A DNA stretch of 7,633 nt, from the NCBI GenBank assembly GCA_025362155.1, contig JANYHX010000203.1, positions 1 to 7,633 of the forward strand. Reading direction: 5' to 3'. The DNA is from Gallionella sp. Its GTDB lineage: Bacteria; Pseudomonadota; Gammaproteobacteria; Burkholderiales; Gallionellaceae. Shown here in pieces: positions 1-5,846 of the stretch. The notes beneath the pieces are model-generated. The model ran no database searches. It saw only the letters and a list, made by a program, of their open reading frames with translations, and was not told the origin of the DNA. The translations under genes and the position numbers were made by a program. Every line of letters starts with the position of its first letter. The first letter of the stretch is position 1.

Positions 1-299
1 GGTTCATCGTTATCTGACCTATCTCTCGCGCGTATGCAAATCGCGCCTGTCAAAAAAACCTACCAGGATTCTCTACGGAGATTTTCTACAGGTTTTCCGG
101 TTAGCAACGATGTTTTATGCGCCGGTTAACCTCACTCCCCCGTTCAACGGGCTGGTTTACTACCTGCGTTTACATATTAGGGACTTTATAAGTTCGTCAT
201 GCTGGATTCGATTCGGCATTCAGTTATTGTTTTAACTGGGTGTTGCCTTGCGTCCGTATGCCGACTTGGATTCCCTGTGATAATAAAAAAGGAAGCAAG
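1..299. other. Leader/intergenic region upstream of rhlE
   Basis: I see no convincing complete gene here. One forward frame is open from base 1 to a TAA at 127-129 (about 42 codons) and could be the tail of a gene that starts outside the window, but its translation is not recognisable. Several small inverted repeats lie in the stretch: GCGCG 28-32 with CGCGC 42-46; AAAACCT 55-61 with AGGTTTT 90-96, enclosing TCTC/GAGA at 70-81; and CCCGTT 139-144 with AACGGG 146-151. No clear sigma-70 promoter pair stands out. The A-rich stretch just before 300 carries the ribosome binding site for rhlE. A long structured leader would fit a cold-responsive RNA helicase gene, but that is inference only. Confidence 0.4.
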
Positions 300-1925
300 A
301 TGTCATTTGAAAATTTAAATTTAAACGCCGCCATTCTGAAGGCGATTGCCGAAACTGGCTACACCGAACCTACTCCCATTCAGGCGCAAGCTATTCCTGA
401 AATCATGGCTGGCCACGATCTGATGGCTTCATCGCAAACCGGCAGCGGCAAGACCGCTGCGTTTATTCTGCCTGCGCTGAACCGTTTGGCTACGCCTTCT
501 GCACTGCCCGGAAAAGGTCCGCGCGTGCTGGTGTTGACCCCGACCCGCGAACTCGCACAACAGGTCTGCGATGCCGCGACCAAATATGGCAAGAATATGC
601 GCTTCAAGATCATCAGCATTCTGGGTGGCATGCCTTACCCGGTGCAAAACCGTATGCTATCTGGTCATGTGGATATTCTGGTGGCCACACCGGGTCGCTT
701 GATCGATCATCTGGAGCGCGGCCGTATCGATTTTTCGCGCCTAGAAGTTCTGATCCTTGATGAAGCGGATCGCATGCTGGACATGGGTTTCGTCGATGAT
801 GTGGAACGCATCGCCAAGGCGACCCCGGCAACACGCCAGACCCTGCTGTTCTCTGCAACGCTGGATGGCGTAGTGGGTAATCTGGCCTCCCGCCTGCTCA
901 AAACACCAAAGAGAATTTCCGTCTCTGCCGCCAAGGACAAGCACGAAAACATCGAGCAACGCATGATGTTCGCCGATGACGTGGCGCACAAGAACAAGAT
1001 GCTCAGCCACCTGCTGACCGATACCGAAGTGAATCAGGCGCTGGTGTTCACCGCGACCAAACGCGATGCGGATGGCCTGGCTGATCAACTATCTGCACAA
1101 GGCCATTCCGTTGCGGCATTGCACGGTGACATGAGCCAGCGCGAACGTAACCGCACCCTGCTCAACATGCGCAACGGCAACGTGCGCATCCTGGTCGCTA
1201 CCGACGTGGCTGCACGCGGCCTGGACGTGCGCGGCATCTCACATGTAATCAACTTCGACCTGCCCAAGTTTGCCGAAGACTACGTGCATCGCATCGGCCG
1301 TACCGGTCGCGGCGGTTCGTCCGGCATTGCCATTTCGTTCGCCTCGAATCGCGATGCGCAATTGCTGAAGCGTATTGAGCGCTACACCGACCAAAACATC
1401 AAAATGCACACCATTGAAGGGTTGGAGCCTAAATACAAACTGCGCACCGGTGGCCCTACTTCGGATCGTCCACGCAGCAATAGCGGTCCGCGCAGTAACG
1501 GACCACGCAGCAATGGTGGCGGTTACGGCGGTGGCAACAGTGCAGGCTTTGGTGGCAATCGCACGGGTGGCTACACTGGCAACAAAACCAGCGGCGGTTT
1601 TGCCGATAAAACCGGAAATGGCTTTCACCATAGTGCCCCTGACAGTCGCCATAGCCATGCCGGACGCAAAGAAGGTTATGCCAACGGCAATACTAGCCAT
1701 GGCAATACTAGCCATGGCAATACACTGGGTGTGGGCGGCGGCCAAGGTTTTGGTGGTCAAGGCCGCAGCCATGGTGCCGGTCAACCACGCAGCGCTGAGC
1801 GCAGCTTTGGCAATAATCGCAGTGGCACCAGTGCGCCACGCCGTCCTAGCGATCGGCCCAGTGATAGACCCAGTGATCGTCCCAGCTACACACTGGGACG
1901 CGGTAACAATGGTAATGGCCGTTAA
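300..1925 (+). CDS. rhlE: ATP-dependent DEAD-box RNA helicase, RhlE type
   Basis: 541-aa cytoplasmic RNA helicase that uses ATP to open short RNA duplexes, in a family linked to ribosome assembly, RNA decay and cold growth. All core motifs are present in order: Q motif (F3, then GYTEPTPIQ 20-28), motif I SQTGSGKT 45-52, Ia PTRELA 81-86, GG 109-110, Ib TPGR 130-133, II DEAD 154-157, III SAT 185-187, V TDVAARGLD 301-309 and VI HRIGRTGR 330-337. The core ends near residue 380. A low-complexity Gly/Asn/Arg/Ser tail of about 155 residues follows, as in RhlE proteins, and probably binds RNA nonspecifically. The ATG at 300 is chosen because AAGGAAG lies 5-11 bases upstream and the protein then begins at the Q motif. 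An in-frame GTG at 240 would add 20 unsupported residues. No terminator separates it from the next gene. RhlE rather than DbpA, SrmB or CsdA is judged from the motif texture and tail type. Confidence 0.95.
   Translation: MSFENLNLNAAILKAIAETGYTEPTPIQAQAIPEIMAGHDLMASSQTGSGKTAAFILPALNRLATPSALPGKGPRVLVLTPTRELAQQVCDAATKYGKNMRFKIISILGGMPYPVQNRMLSGHVDILVATPGRLIDHLERGRIDFSRLEVLILDEADRMLDMGFVDDVERIAKATPATRQTLLFSATLDGVVGNLASRLLKTPKRISVSAAKDKHENIEQRMMFADDVAHKNKMLSHLLTDTEVNQALVFTATKRDADGLADQLSAQGHSVAALHGDMSQRERNRTLLNMRNGNVRILVATDVAARGLDVRGISHVINFDLPKFAEDYVHRIGRTGRGGSSGIAISFASNRDAQLLKRIERYTDQNIKMHTIEGLEPKYKLRTGGPTSDRPRSNSGPRSNGPRSNGGGYGGGNSAGFGGNRTGGYTGNKTSGGFADKTGNGFHHSAPDSRHSHAGRKEGYANGNTSHGNTSHGNTLGVGGGQGFGGQGRSHGAGQPRSAERSFGNNRSGTSAPRRPSDRPSDRPSDRPSYTLGRGNNGNGR
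1686..1723 (+). repeat. 15-bp in-frame tandem repeat in rhlE tail
   Basis: The unit GGCAATACTAGCCAT occurs at 1686-1700 and 1701-1715 without mismatch, followed by a partial third copy to 1723. It encodes repeated Gly-Asn-Thr-Ser-His. Identity at the nucleotide level suggests recent slippage duplication, so copy number may vary between strains. Confidence 0.85.
1842..1886 (+). repeat. 12-bp degenerate repeat encoding RPSD units
   Basis: The codons spell Arg-Pro-Ser-Asp three times, then Arg-Pro-Ser. The third positions and Arg codons differ between units (CGT, CGG, AGA, CGT). The amino-acid pattern is therefore conserved while the DNA has diverged, meaning this array is older than the 15-bp repeat upstream. 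It lies in the extreme C-terminal tail of RhlE. Confidence 0.8.
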
Positions 1926-1962
1926 TTAACTCCCTAACCCAACCTTCTGCGAAAGATAAACT

Positions 1963-2640
1963 GTGGGCTTTTATGCACAAATCTTGAGTAATGAATGGTT
2001 GTGGTTAGGCAATTTTATTTTCGCCTATATATTGTTCCGTGCCGCCTCGACTGCGCCTTGGGGCGCACTGTGGCGTAACACTGAGCAATTCAGCGTATTG
2101 ATTGGGCTATCACTGGGATTGACCGCATTGTGGCTGTTGCCCGTGGGTTTGCGCGAAGGATTGACGTTACATCTGCTCGGTGCAACCTTATGTGTTTTGT
2201 TGTTCGATTGGCAGATCGCTTCGCTATTGCTGACCGTCCTCTTGCTGATAGGGTTGCTCAAGAATGAAAGTAATTTGATCGTAGCCGGTAGTAGCGGAAT
2301 GGTATTGATCGTTTTGCCTATCATGGCCACTCGAGTATTTTTTCATCTTTTTCAGCGTTTTGGCATCAAAAGTTATTTCAGTTTCATCTGGTGGAATGGT
2401 TATGTCTGTGGCTTTTTGACCATGATACTGGTCGGGCTTGCCAATGCACTATTGATTGGAATATTCGGCCCCTATAGCTGGTTCACTTTCAAACAGGACT
2501 ATCTGGCTTTTCTGCCTATACTGAGTTCCAGTGAATCTGTAGTGACGGGAGTATTTATTTCTGGATTCGCCGTGTTTCTGCCTAAGGCAGTTGCTTATTT
2601 TGATCAAGATATTTACTTTGCCAAAAAGCCTCCGGACTGA
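1963..2640 (+). CDS. Polytopic membrane protein, COG3235/CbiM-like permease family
   Basis: 225-aa integral inner-membrane protein with roughly six or seven hydrophobic segments (about residues 12-28, 43-62, 70-98, 104-125, 145-168 and 190-210). The central GLTLHLLGATLCVLLFDWQ (65-83) resembles the conserved HLLGAT-type segment of CbiM-like energy-coupling permeases. The C-terminal pattern, an E/S-rich loop, TG, a hydrophobic helix and then YFDQDIYF, also matches what I recall of COG3235 proteins. By analogy it may take part in metal or cofactor-precursor uptake, but no ATPase or T-component gene is in the window, so the substrate is unknown. The start is GTG at 1963: an in-frame TAA lies two codons upstream (1957-1959), and a weak SD (GAAAG, 1951-1955) is 7 bases away. 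It lies 37 bp after rhlE with no terminator between, so co-transcription is likely. Confidence 0.7.
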   Translation: MGFYAQILSNEWLWLGNFIFAYILFRAASTAPWGALWRNTEQFSVLIGLSLGLTALWLLPVGLREGLTLHLLGATLCVLLFDWQIASLLLTVLLLIGLLKNESNLIVAGSSGMVLIVLPIMATRVFFHLFQRFGIKSYFSFIWWNGYVCGFLTMILVGLANALLIGIFGPYSWFTFKQDYLAFLPILSSSESVVTGVFISGFAVFLPKAVAYFDQDIYFAKKPPD

Positions 2641-2662
2641 CCAAGTAATCTAAAGCATCATA

Positions 2663-2688
2663 AAAAAGCACGCTTCGGCGTGCTTTTT
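2663..2688. terminator. Bidirectional rho-independent terminator between convergent genes
   Basis: An 11-bp perfect stem AAAAAGCACGC / GCGTGCTTTTT closes on a TTCG tetraloop (2674-2677). The A-tract on one side and T-tract on the other let it act on both strands. It ends transcription of the membrane-protein gene (stop at 2640) and of gltX (stop at 2704). Confidence 0.9.
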
Positions 2689-2703
2689 AACGGGTCAAAA
2701 AAG

Positions 2704-4095
2704 TTACAAATATTTTTTCATGCGTGCCACCACGGTTGCACGAGGGAACAATGCCAGCACTGCGTCCACCGACGGAGTATGTGTCTGTCCAACCAACATC
2801 ACACGCAACGGCATCGCCAACTTGGGCATCTTCAAATTATGCTTGGTCAGCAATTCTTTTATTAGCGCGGCCAACGCGGGCGCTTCCCAGGTAACATCGG
2901 CAAAACGTTCGGCAAGTTCCCGCAACACGGGCAACACTTCAGGTAGCAGATGCGCATCGAGTAATTCCTGAGCTGCATGCACCTCGATATAAAACACCTC
3001 CGCCTCATCCGCCAGTTCGAGCAAGGTTGCGGCACGCTCTTTATACAAGGCGATCACTGCCTCCAGCTGTGGAACATCGGTCACCTGCACGCCGCGGTCA
3101 GCCAGATGCTTGCGCACCAAGCCATCCAGGCGCATGTTGTCAGCCAGCTTGATGTAATGCTGGTTCAGCCAGCGCAATTTTTCCGGATTGAATTGTGCTG
3201 CCGATTTGCTGATCTGCCGCAAATCGAACCACGCGATGAATTCCTGCATGGAGAATATCTCTTCGTCGCCGTGCGACCAACCCAAACGCGCCAGATAATT
3301 GATCAGCGCTTCCGGCAAAAAACCCTCTTCGGCATATTGCATCACGCTCACCGCGCCATGCCGCTTGGACAGCCGCTCACCGTCACTGCCCAGGATCATC
3401 GGCACATGGGCATATTGCGGTAGCGTCGCGCCCAAAGCCTTGAGTATATTGATCTGGCGCGGCGTGTTATTGACATGATCGTCGCCGCGAATGACTTGGG
3501 TGATGCCCATGTCCAGATCGTCCACCACCACGCAAAAATTATAAGTCGGGGTCCCGTCGGCACGCGCGATGATCAGATCATCCAGTTCTGCGTTTTCGAA
3601 CACGATCTTGCCCTTGACCATGTCGTCCCATGCTGCCACGCCATGCATCGGATTCTTGAAACGCACCACCGGTTTGATGCCCTCTGGCGGAACCGGTAAA
3701 GCCTTGCCTTGTTCCGGTCGCCAATGACCATCGTAGCGCGGCTTCTCGCCGCGCGCGCGCTGCGCCTCGCGCATCGCATCCAGCTCAGCAGGCGAGGTGT
3801 AGCAGTAATACGCCTTGCCTTCGTCCAGCATCTGCTGCAACACTTCCTTGTAACGATCCATACGCTGCATCTGATAAAATGGGCCCTCGTCATAATCCAG
3901 ATTCAACCAGGACATCCCGTCCAGGATCGCCTGTACCGATTCCTGTGTGGAACGTTCCAGATCAGTATCTTCGATACGCAAAATGAAGGTGCCGCCCAAC
4001 TTGCGCGCATATGCCCAGGAGAATAAGGCGGTGCGTGCACCGCCGATGTGAAGGTAGCCGGTAGGGCTGGGAGCGAAACGAGTACGAATGGCCAT
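2704..4095 (-). CDS. gltX: Glutamyl-tRNA synthetase
   Basis: 463-aa class I aminoacyl-tRNA synthetase, the normal length for bacterial GluRS. It activates glutamate with ATP and loads it on tRNA-Glu, which also feeds 5-aminolevulinate and haem synthesis in bacteria that use the C5 pathway. Visible signatures are the N-terminal [14 protein letters not shown] (6-19, with the HIGH-type HIGG), the acceptor-binding insertion rich in Arg/Asp (about 95-190), and the KMSKS-type RLSKRHG (241-247). The C-terminal half is the helical anticodon-binding region. The Cys/His cluster that binds zinc in E. coli GluRS is largely absent: only Cys98 remains, followed by Tyr-Thr, and the second half reads YDGHWRP. 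This is common in the family. No strong SD precedes the ATG, but the [13 protein letters not shown] start is canonical. The gene is divergent from the tRNA-like gene. Confidence 0.97.
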   Translation of the reverse strand: MAIRTRFAPSPTGYLHIGGARTALFSWAYARKLGGTFILRIEDTDLERSTQESVQAILDGMSWLNLDYDEGPFYQMQRMDRYKEVLQQMLDEGKAYYCYTSPAELDAMREAQRARGEKPRYDGHWRPEQGKALPVPPEGIKPVVRFKNPMHGVAAWDDMVKGKIVFENAELDDLIIARADGTPTYNFCVVVDDLDMGITQVIRGDDHVNNTPRQINILKALGATLPQYAHVPMILGSDGERLSKRHGAVSVMQYAEEGFLPEALINYLARLGWSHGDEEIFSMQEFIAWFDLRQISKSAAQFNPEKLRWLNQHYIKLADNMRLDGLVRKHLADRGVQVTDVPQLEAVIALYKERAATLLELADEAEVFYIEVHAAQELLDAHLLPEVLPVLRELAERFADVTWEAPALAALIKELLTKHNLKMPKLAMPLRVMLVGQTHTPSVDAVLALFPRATVVARMKKYL

Positions 4096-4129
4096 AAGTT
4101 AAACAGGATAGACAAACAAGGAGGCGCGC

Positions 4130-4160
4130 ATTTTACGAGCTTTGCGCATTGCGTGCACAA
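4130..4160 (-). promoter_or_regulatory. Possible gltX promoter
   Basis: On the minus strand TAAAAT (4135-4130) is a good -10 followed by a GC-rich discriminator, GCGCGCC. The best -35 is TTGTGC (4160-4155), with a long 19-bp spacer and a poor match. Predicted transcription would start near 4122, giving a leader of about 27 nt. The -10 is the only well-supported element. Confidence 0.35.
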
Positions 4161-4178
4161 AAGTTGTGACTGTGACCA

Positions 4179-4210
4179 TTGACCAAGGTAATTTCGTTGT
4201 ATGCTCTAAT
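4179..4210 (+). promoter_or_regulatory. Possible stable-RNA promoter for the tRNA-like gene
   Basis: TTGACC at 4179-4184 is a strong -35 candidate. TATGCT (4200-4205, 15-bp spacer) or TCTAAT (4205-4210, 20-bp spacer) is the -10; neither spacer is ideal. The following TCGCGCCC is a GC-rich discriminator typical of stringently controlled tRNA/rRNA promoters. Its apparent preservation argues that the tRNA-like gene was, or still is, transcribed. Confidence 0.4.
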
Positions 4211-4226
4211 TCGCGCCCTCTTCCCG

Positions 4227-4298
4227 GGGCGGTTAGCTCAGCGGTAGAACACTAGCTTCTCACGGTAGGGGGCGTTGGTTCGAAACCAGTACCGCCCC
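4227..4298 (+). tRNA. tRNA-like gene, anticodon CTC (Glu), degenerate, possibly a pseudogene
   Basis: The full cloverleaf can be folded. Acceptor GGGCGGT 4227-4233 pairs with ACCGCCC 4291-4297. The D arm is GCTC 4236-4239 with GAAC 4247-4250. The anticodon arm is CTAGC 4252-4256, loop TTCTCAC 4257-4263, and GGTAG 4264-4268. The variable loop is GGGGC, and the T arm is GTTGG / TTCGAAA / CCAGT. The anticodon is CTC, read as Glu (GAG). Defects are a C-A mismatch in the D stem (4237:4249), a G-G mismatch in the anticodon stem (4255:4265), two G-U pairs in the T stem, and C at the discriminator position with no encoded CCA. The body (GGGCGGTTAGCTCAGCGGTAGA) resembles tRNA-Val as I recall it from related bacteria, in which the loop would read CAC. 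E. coli gltX is also flanked by a divergent tRNA-Val operon. An IS4 remnant abuts the 3' end. Confidence 0.6.
4288..4298 (+). repeat. Left 11-bp target site duplication of the IS4 element
   Basis: AGTACCGCCCC, identical to 4992-5002 and directly outside the left terminal inverted repeat. It also forms the 3' acceptor strand of the tRNA-like gene, so the duplication preserved that strand after insertion. Confidence 0.9.
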
Positions 4299-4317
4299 TC
4301 ATGGCACTCGGTTAAGC
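4299..4317 (+). repeat. IS4 element left terminal inverted repeat
   Basis: TCATGGCACTCGGTTAAGC is the exact reverse complement of 4973-4991. Similarity between the two ends stops after these 19 bases. Confidence 0.9.
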
Positions 4318-4355
4318 CCAAACGCCCCTAAAAACGGAGGGCTGAGCACTTCTAA

Positions 4356-4991
4356 ATGGTAAGCTTTTGTCACGACACTGACCACTTGGTGCAATGGCCG
4401 CGACCGCCGAAACAGAAGGCGATGAGTGCGGAAGAATACGCGAATTTCCCGAAATTTATTACGATGCGCGAGGTGAATGTCAATGGACGCATACTGGTGA
4501 CAACATTGCTTGATCCGGCGCTTGCATCGGTGCAATCACTTGGCGCGCTGTACACGATGCGCTGGAATATCGAAGTCGATTTCCGCACCATCAAAGCGAC
4601 GCTGGAGATGGATGTGTTGCGTTGCAAATCACAGCCGATGGCGGACAAAGAGATTGCGGTGTATTTCTTGGCCTACAACATGGTGCGCTGGGCGATGGCG
4701 AAAGCGGCATTGCTTGCGGATGTATTGCCGAGGATGTTGAGTTTTGCCGGAGCCAAGCGATTGCTTGGAACCTTCGCCGATCAGCTTCGCCAAACATCGG
4801 GCGATCAAATCCGCACTTTGATTGCCACAGTGACGGCTTGTATGGCGACTCTGCGATTGCCGCATCGGCCAGACCGGATTGAGCCACGAGCGAAGAAACG
4901 ACGCCCCAAAAACCTGCCATTGCTAACTATGCCGCGCCAAGTCACGCGTGACCTCATTTATGCTCAGAGATCGCTTAACCGAGTGCCATGA
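4356..4991 (+). pseudogene. IS4-family transposase, C-terminal fragment
   Basis: Open frame of 211 codons encoding the C-terminal half of an IS4-type DDE transposase. The family signature Y-(2)-R-(3)-E-(6)-K is complete: Y66, R69, E73 and K80 in YTMRWNIEVDFRTIK, E73 being the third catalytic residue. The two catalytic aspartates that lie N-terminal to it in full-length proteins (about 400-450 aa) are missing, so the product cannot catalyse transposition. The ATG at 4356 is only the first in-frame start after the deletion junction; residues from about 6 (HDTDHLVQW) look native. The TGA stop (4989-4991) is formed by the last three bases of the right inverted repeat. A truncated product could in principle interfere with a full-length transposase, which is speculative. 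Confidence 0.88.
4973..4991 (-). repeat. IS4 element right terminal inverted repeat
   Basis: GCTTAACCGAGTGCCATGA, the exact complement of the left end. It supplies the transposase stop codon. Confidence 0.9.
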
Positions 4992-5002
4992 AGTACCGCC
5001 CC
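4992..5002 (+). repeat. Right 11-bp target site duplication of the IS4 element
   Basis: AGTACCGCCCC, matching 4288-4298 exactly. Beyond it (5003 on) comes the original downstream flank CAATAAAT. The pre-insertion tRNA 3' end would therefore have read ACCGCCC-CCA-ATAAAT: the acceptor strand followed at once by CCA, with no discriminator base. Confidence 0.88.
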
Positions 5003-5038
5003 CAATAAATACCACTAATAAATTTAGGCACGCCAAAC

Positions 5039-5071
5039 AAAAAGCCCGACACGAAAGTGTCGGGCTTTTTT
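5039..5071. terminator. Rho-independent terminator of the csp gene
   Basis: Nine-bp perfect GC-rich stem GCCCGACAC (5044-5052) / GTGTCGGGC (5057-5065) with a 4-nt loop, flanked by five A on one side and six T on the other. On the minus strand it lies 17 bp after the csp stop and is followed by a T-tract. It could also work on the plus strand. Confidence 0.9.
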
Positions 5072-5088
5072 GCCAACTCAAGAACCGA

Positions 5089-5292
5089 TTAAGGGGCCTG
5101 AATATTGGATGCTTGCTTGCCCTTAGGGCCTTGTGTCACTTCAAAGGTGACCTTCTGACCTTCTTTGAGTGACTTGAAACCACTCATATTGATCGCGGAA
5201 AAGTGCGCGAACAAATCTTCACTGCCATCATCGGGAGTGACGAAACCAAAACCCTTTGAGTCGTTAAACCATTTAACTGTACCAGTTGCCAT
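5089..5292 (-). CDS. cspA: CspA-family cold-shock domain protein (RNA chaperone)
   Basis: 67-aa single cold-shock-domain protein, the usual CspA length. It binds single-stranded RNA/DNA and melts secondary structure; in E. coli some paralogues also act as antiterminators. The start [10 protein letters not shown] is typical. RNP1 is KGFGFV (13-18) and RNP2 is DLFAHF (26-31), supplying the aromatic binding face (W8, F15, F17, F28, H30, F31). The C terminus [12 protein letters not shown] is also characteristic. The ATG at 5292 is chosen because AGGAG (complement of 5301-5305) sits 8 bases upstream; the open frame continues to 5448, but that extension is not cold-shock-like. The gene is monocistronic, with its own terminator and a terminator-shaped hairpin in its leader. 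Which Csp paralogue it is, and whether it is cold-induced, cannot be told from sequence. Confidence 0.96.
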   Translation of the reverse strand: MATGTVKWFNDSKGFGFVTPDDGSEDLFAHFSAINMSGFKSLKEGQKVTFEVTQGPKGKQASNIQAP

Positions 5293-5308
5293 GTGTATAT
5301 CTCCTGCT

Positions 5309-5330
5309 AAAAAAACGGGGAAAGCCCCCG
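5309..5330 (-). promoter_or_regulatory. Terminator-like hairpin in csp 5' leader, possible attenuator
   Basis: Reading the minus strand, CGGGG (5330-5326), loop GCTTT and CCCCG (5320-5316) form a 5-bp GC-only stem. Seven T residues (5315-5309) follow directly, and the SD AGGAG starts four bases later. Hairpin plus T-tract is the form of an intrinsic terminator, yet it stands between the predicted promoter and the start codon. It could attenuate transcription or occlude the RBS, with Csp binding to the single-stranded RNA as a possible feedback. The structure is seen; the function is inferred. Confidence 0.5.
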
Positions 5331-5403
5331 CAAAACTATTTGAATCGAAGATTGCGCATGGAAAACCAGTACTGCAAAAACTTTGAATCAAATACCAAGG
5401 TGC

Positions 5404-5433
5404 GTTGTACGCTGGTTTGGTCGGTATCGTCAA
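5404..5433 (-). promoter_or_regulatory. Predicted csp promoter
   Basis: On the minus strand TTGACG (5433-5428, 5/6 to the sigma-70 -35) and TACAAC (5409-5404, 4/6 to the -10) are 18 bp apart. Transcription would begin near 5397, giving a leader of about 105 nt, long for a 67-codon gene but usual for regulated csp mRNAs. Confidence 0.45.
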
Positions 5434-5463
5434 GGTAAAATTAAACATTTCTCGCTAAGCACT

Positions 5464-5785
5464 TGGTTCTACCCCGATTTAACGGATACCTCATTAAGAG
5501 TGATAATACACTCGGAGGTAAACGATGCACAAACGCAGGAAATACAGTCAAGAATACAAACAGGAAGCAGTCCGGCTTGTTGGGCAATCTGATATTCCAT
5601 TAACGCAGATCGCCGCTAATTTAGGGATCAATCCCAGCATACTGCGACGCTGGTGTGCTGAAATCAGCAAGGCCGGTAAAAATGCCTTTCCCGGCAATGG
5701 CACACCGCGAGACTTGGAGCTGGCTCGAATCAAACGCGAGTTGCAGCAGGTTAAACAGGAGCGCGATTTTTTAAAAGAAGCGGCG
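5464..5785 (+). mobile_element. IS3-family element, 5' remnant
   Basis: Only the left part of an IS3-family element is present: a short leader and the first 87 codons of orfA. The left boundary is uncertain. TGGTTCTACCCCG beginning at 5464 has the TG...CCCC look of IS3-family ends, but no right end exists in the window to pair with it. A candidate promoter is TTTAAC (5478-5483) and GATAAT (5502-5507), 18 bp apart. The remainder (end of orfA, all of orfB, right inverted repeat) is not found on the far side of the IS30 insertion, so it was lost. Confidence 0.6.
5525..5785 (+). pseudogene. IS3-family OrfA (HTH) fragment, interrupted by IS30
   Basis: Encodes the DNA-binding OrfA protein that, in an intact IS3 element, is fused to the OrfB integrase by programmed frameshifting. 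Residues 1-87 are native. KRRKYSQEYKQEAVRLV opens a helix-turn-helix (about 6-45, with IAANLGINPSILRRW). A GN-G-TPRD linker follows, then the heptad-like helix ELARIKRELQQVKQERDFLKEAA (65-87), which is the leucine-zipper region. Homologues continue for some ten further residues, here replaced by IS30 sequence. The open frame runs on through the IS30 left end to a stop at 5930-5932, giving a 135-residue chimera whose last 48 residues are an artefact. GGAGG (5514-5518), six bases from the ATG, fixes the start. With no OrfB it cannot transpose, though a free HTH protein could still bind IS3 ends. Confidence 0.85.
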
Positions 5786-5810
5786 GTGGGTTCAACCGGT
5801 CAGTGCAACA
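5784..5810 (+). repeat. IS30 element left inverted repeat
   Basis: Matches the complement of 6989-7015 at 25 of 27 positions, differing only at 5802-5803 (AG against GA). Confidence 0.88.
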
Positions 5811-5846
5811 TCATCTGTTCTAATGTACTTTTGAAAGGTGGTGTAT

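Larger units (their letters stand above)
4299..4991. mobile_element. IS4-family element, internally deleted (693 bp)
   Basis: The element is bounded by perfect 19-bp inverted repeats TCATGGCACTCGGTTAAGC (4299-4317) and its complement (4973-4991), with an 11-bp perfect direct repeat outside. Ten-to-twelve-bp duplications are characteristic of IS4-family insertions. At 693 bp it is about half the usual 1.3-1.6 kb. The left end and leader are kept, but the 5' half of the transposase gene is gone; the junction lies near 4355-4372. Both ends appear intact, so it could still be moved in trans by a full-length relative. I cannot tell whether the deletion came before or after insertion. Confidence 0.88.

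Noticed and set aside
139..151. CCCGTT-C-AACGGG inverted repeat as a terminator of an upstream gene
   Set aside because: Short stem with no T-tract after it; not enough to call a terminator or operator.
240..299. Upstream GTG start giving a 561-aa RhlE
   Set aside because: No SD before 240, and the added 20 residues are unlike any helicase N terminus. The ATG at 300 has AAGGAAG at good spacing and starts at the Q motif.
1239..1784. 181-codon open frame on the minus strand
   Set aside because: Antisense to the rhlE core end and repetitive tail; Ala/Thr/Val-rich low-complexity translation caused by the codon pattern of the tail, no SD.
1375..1929. 184-codon open frame on the plus strand in another frame of rhlE
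   Set aside because: Frame-shifted shadow of the Gly/Asn/Ser-rich tail; low complexity (Ala/Val/Ile), no SD, no recognisable domain.
2977..3423. 148-codon open frame opposite gltX
   Set aside because: Lies wholly within the well-conserved gltX gene on the opposite strand; His/Gln-rich translation typical of an antisense shadow.
5293..5448. Extended 119-aa version of the cold-shock protein
   Set aside because: The strong SD at 5305-5301 and the canonical [10 protein letters not shown] start define 67 aa; the extension overlaps the predicted promoter and leader.
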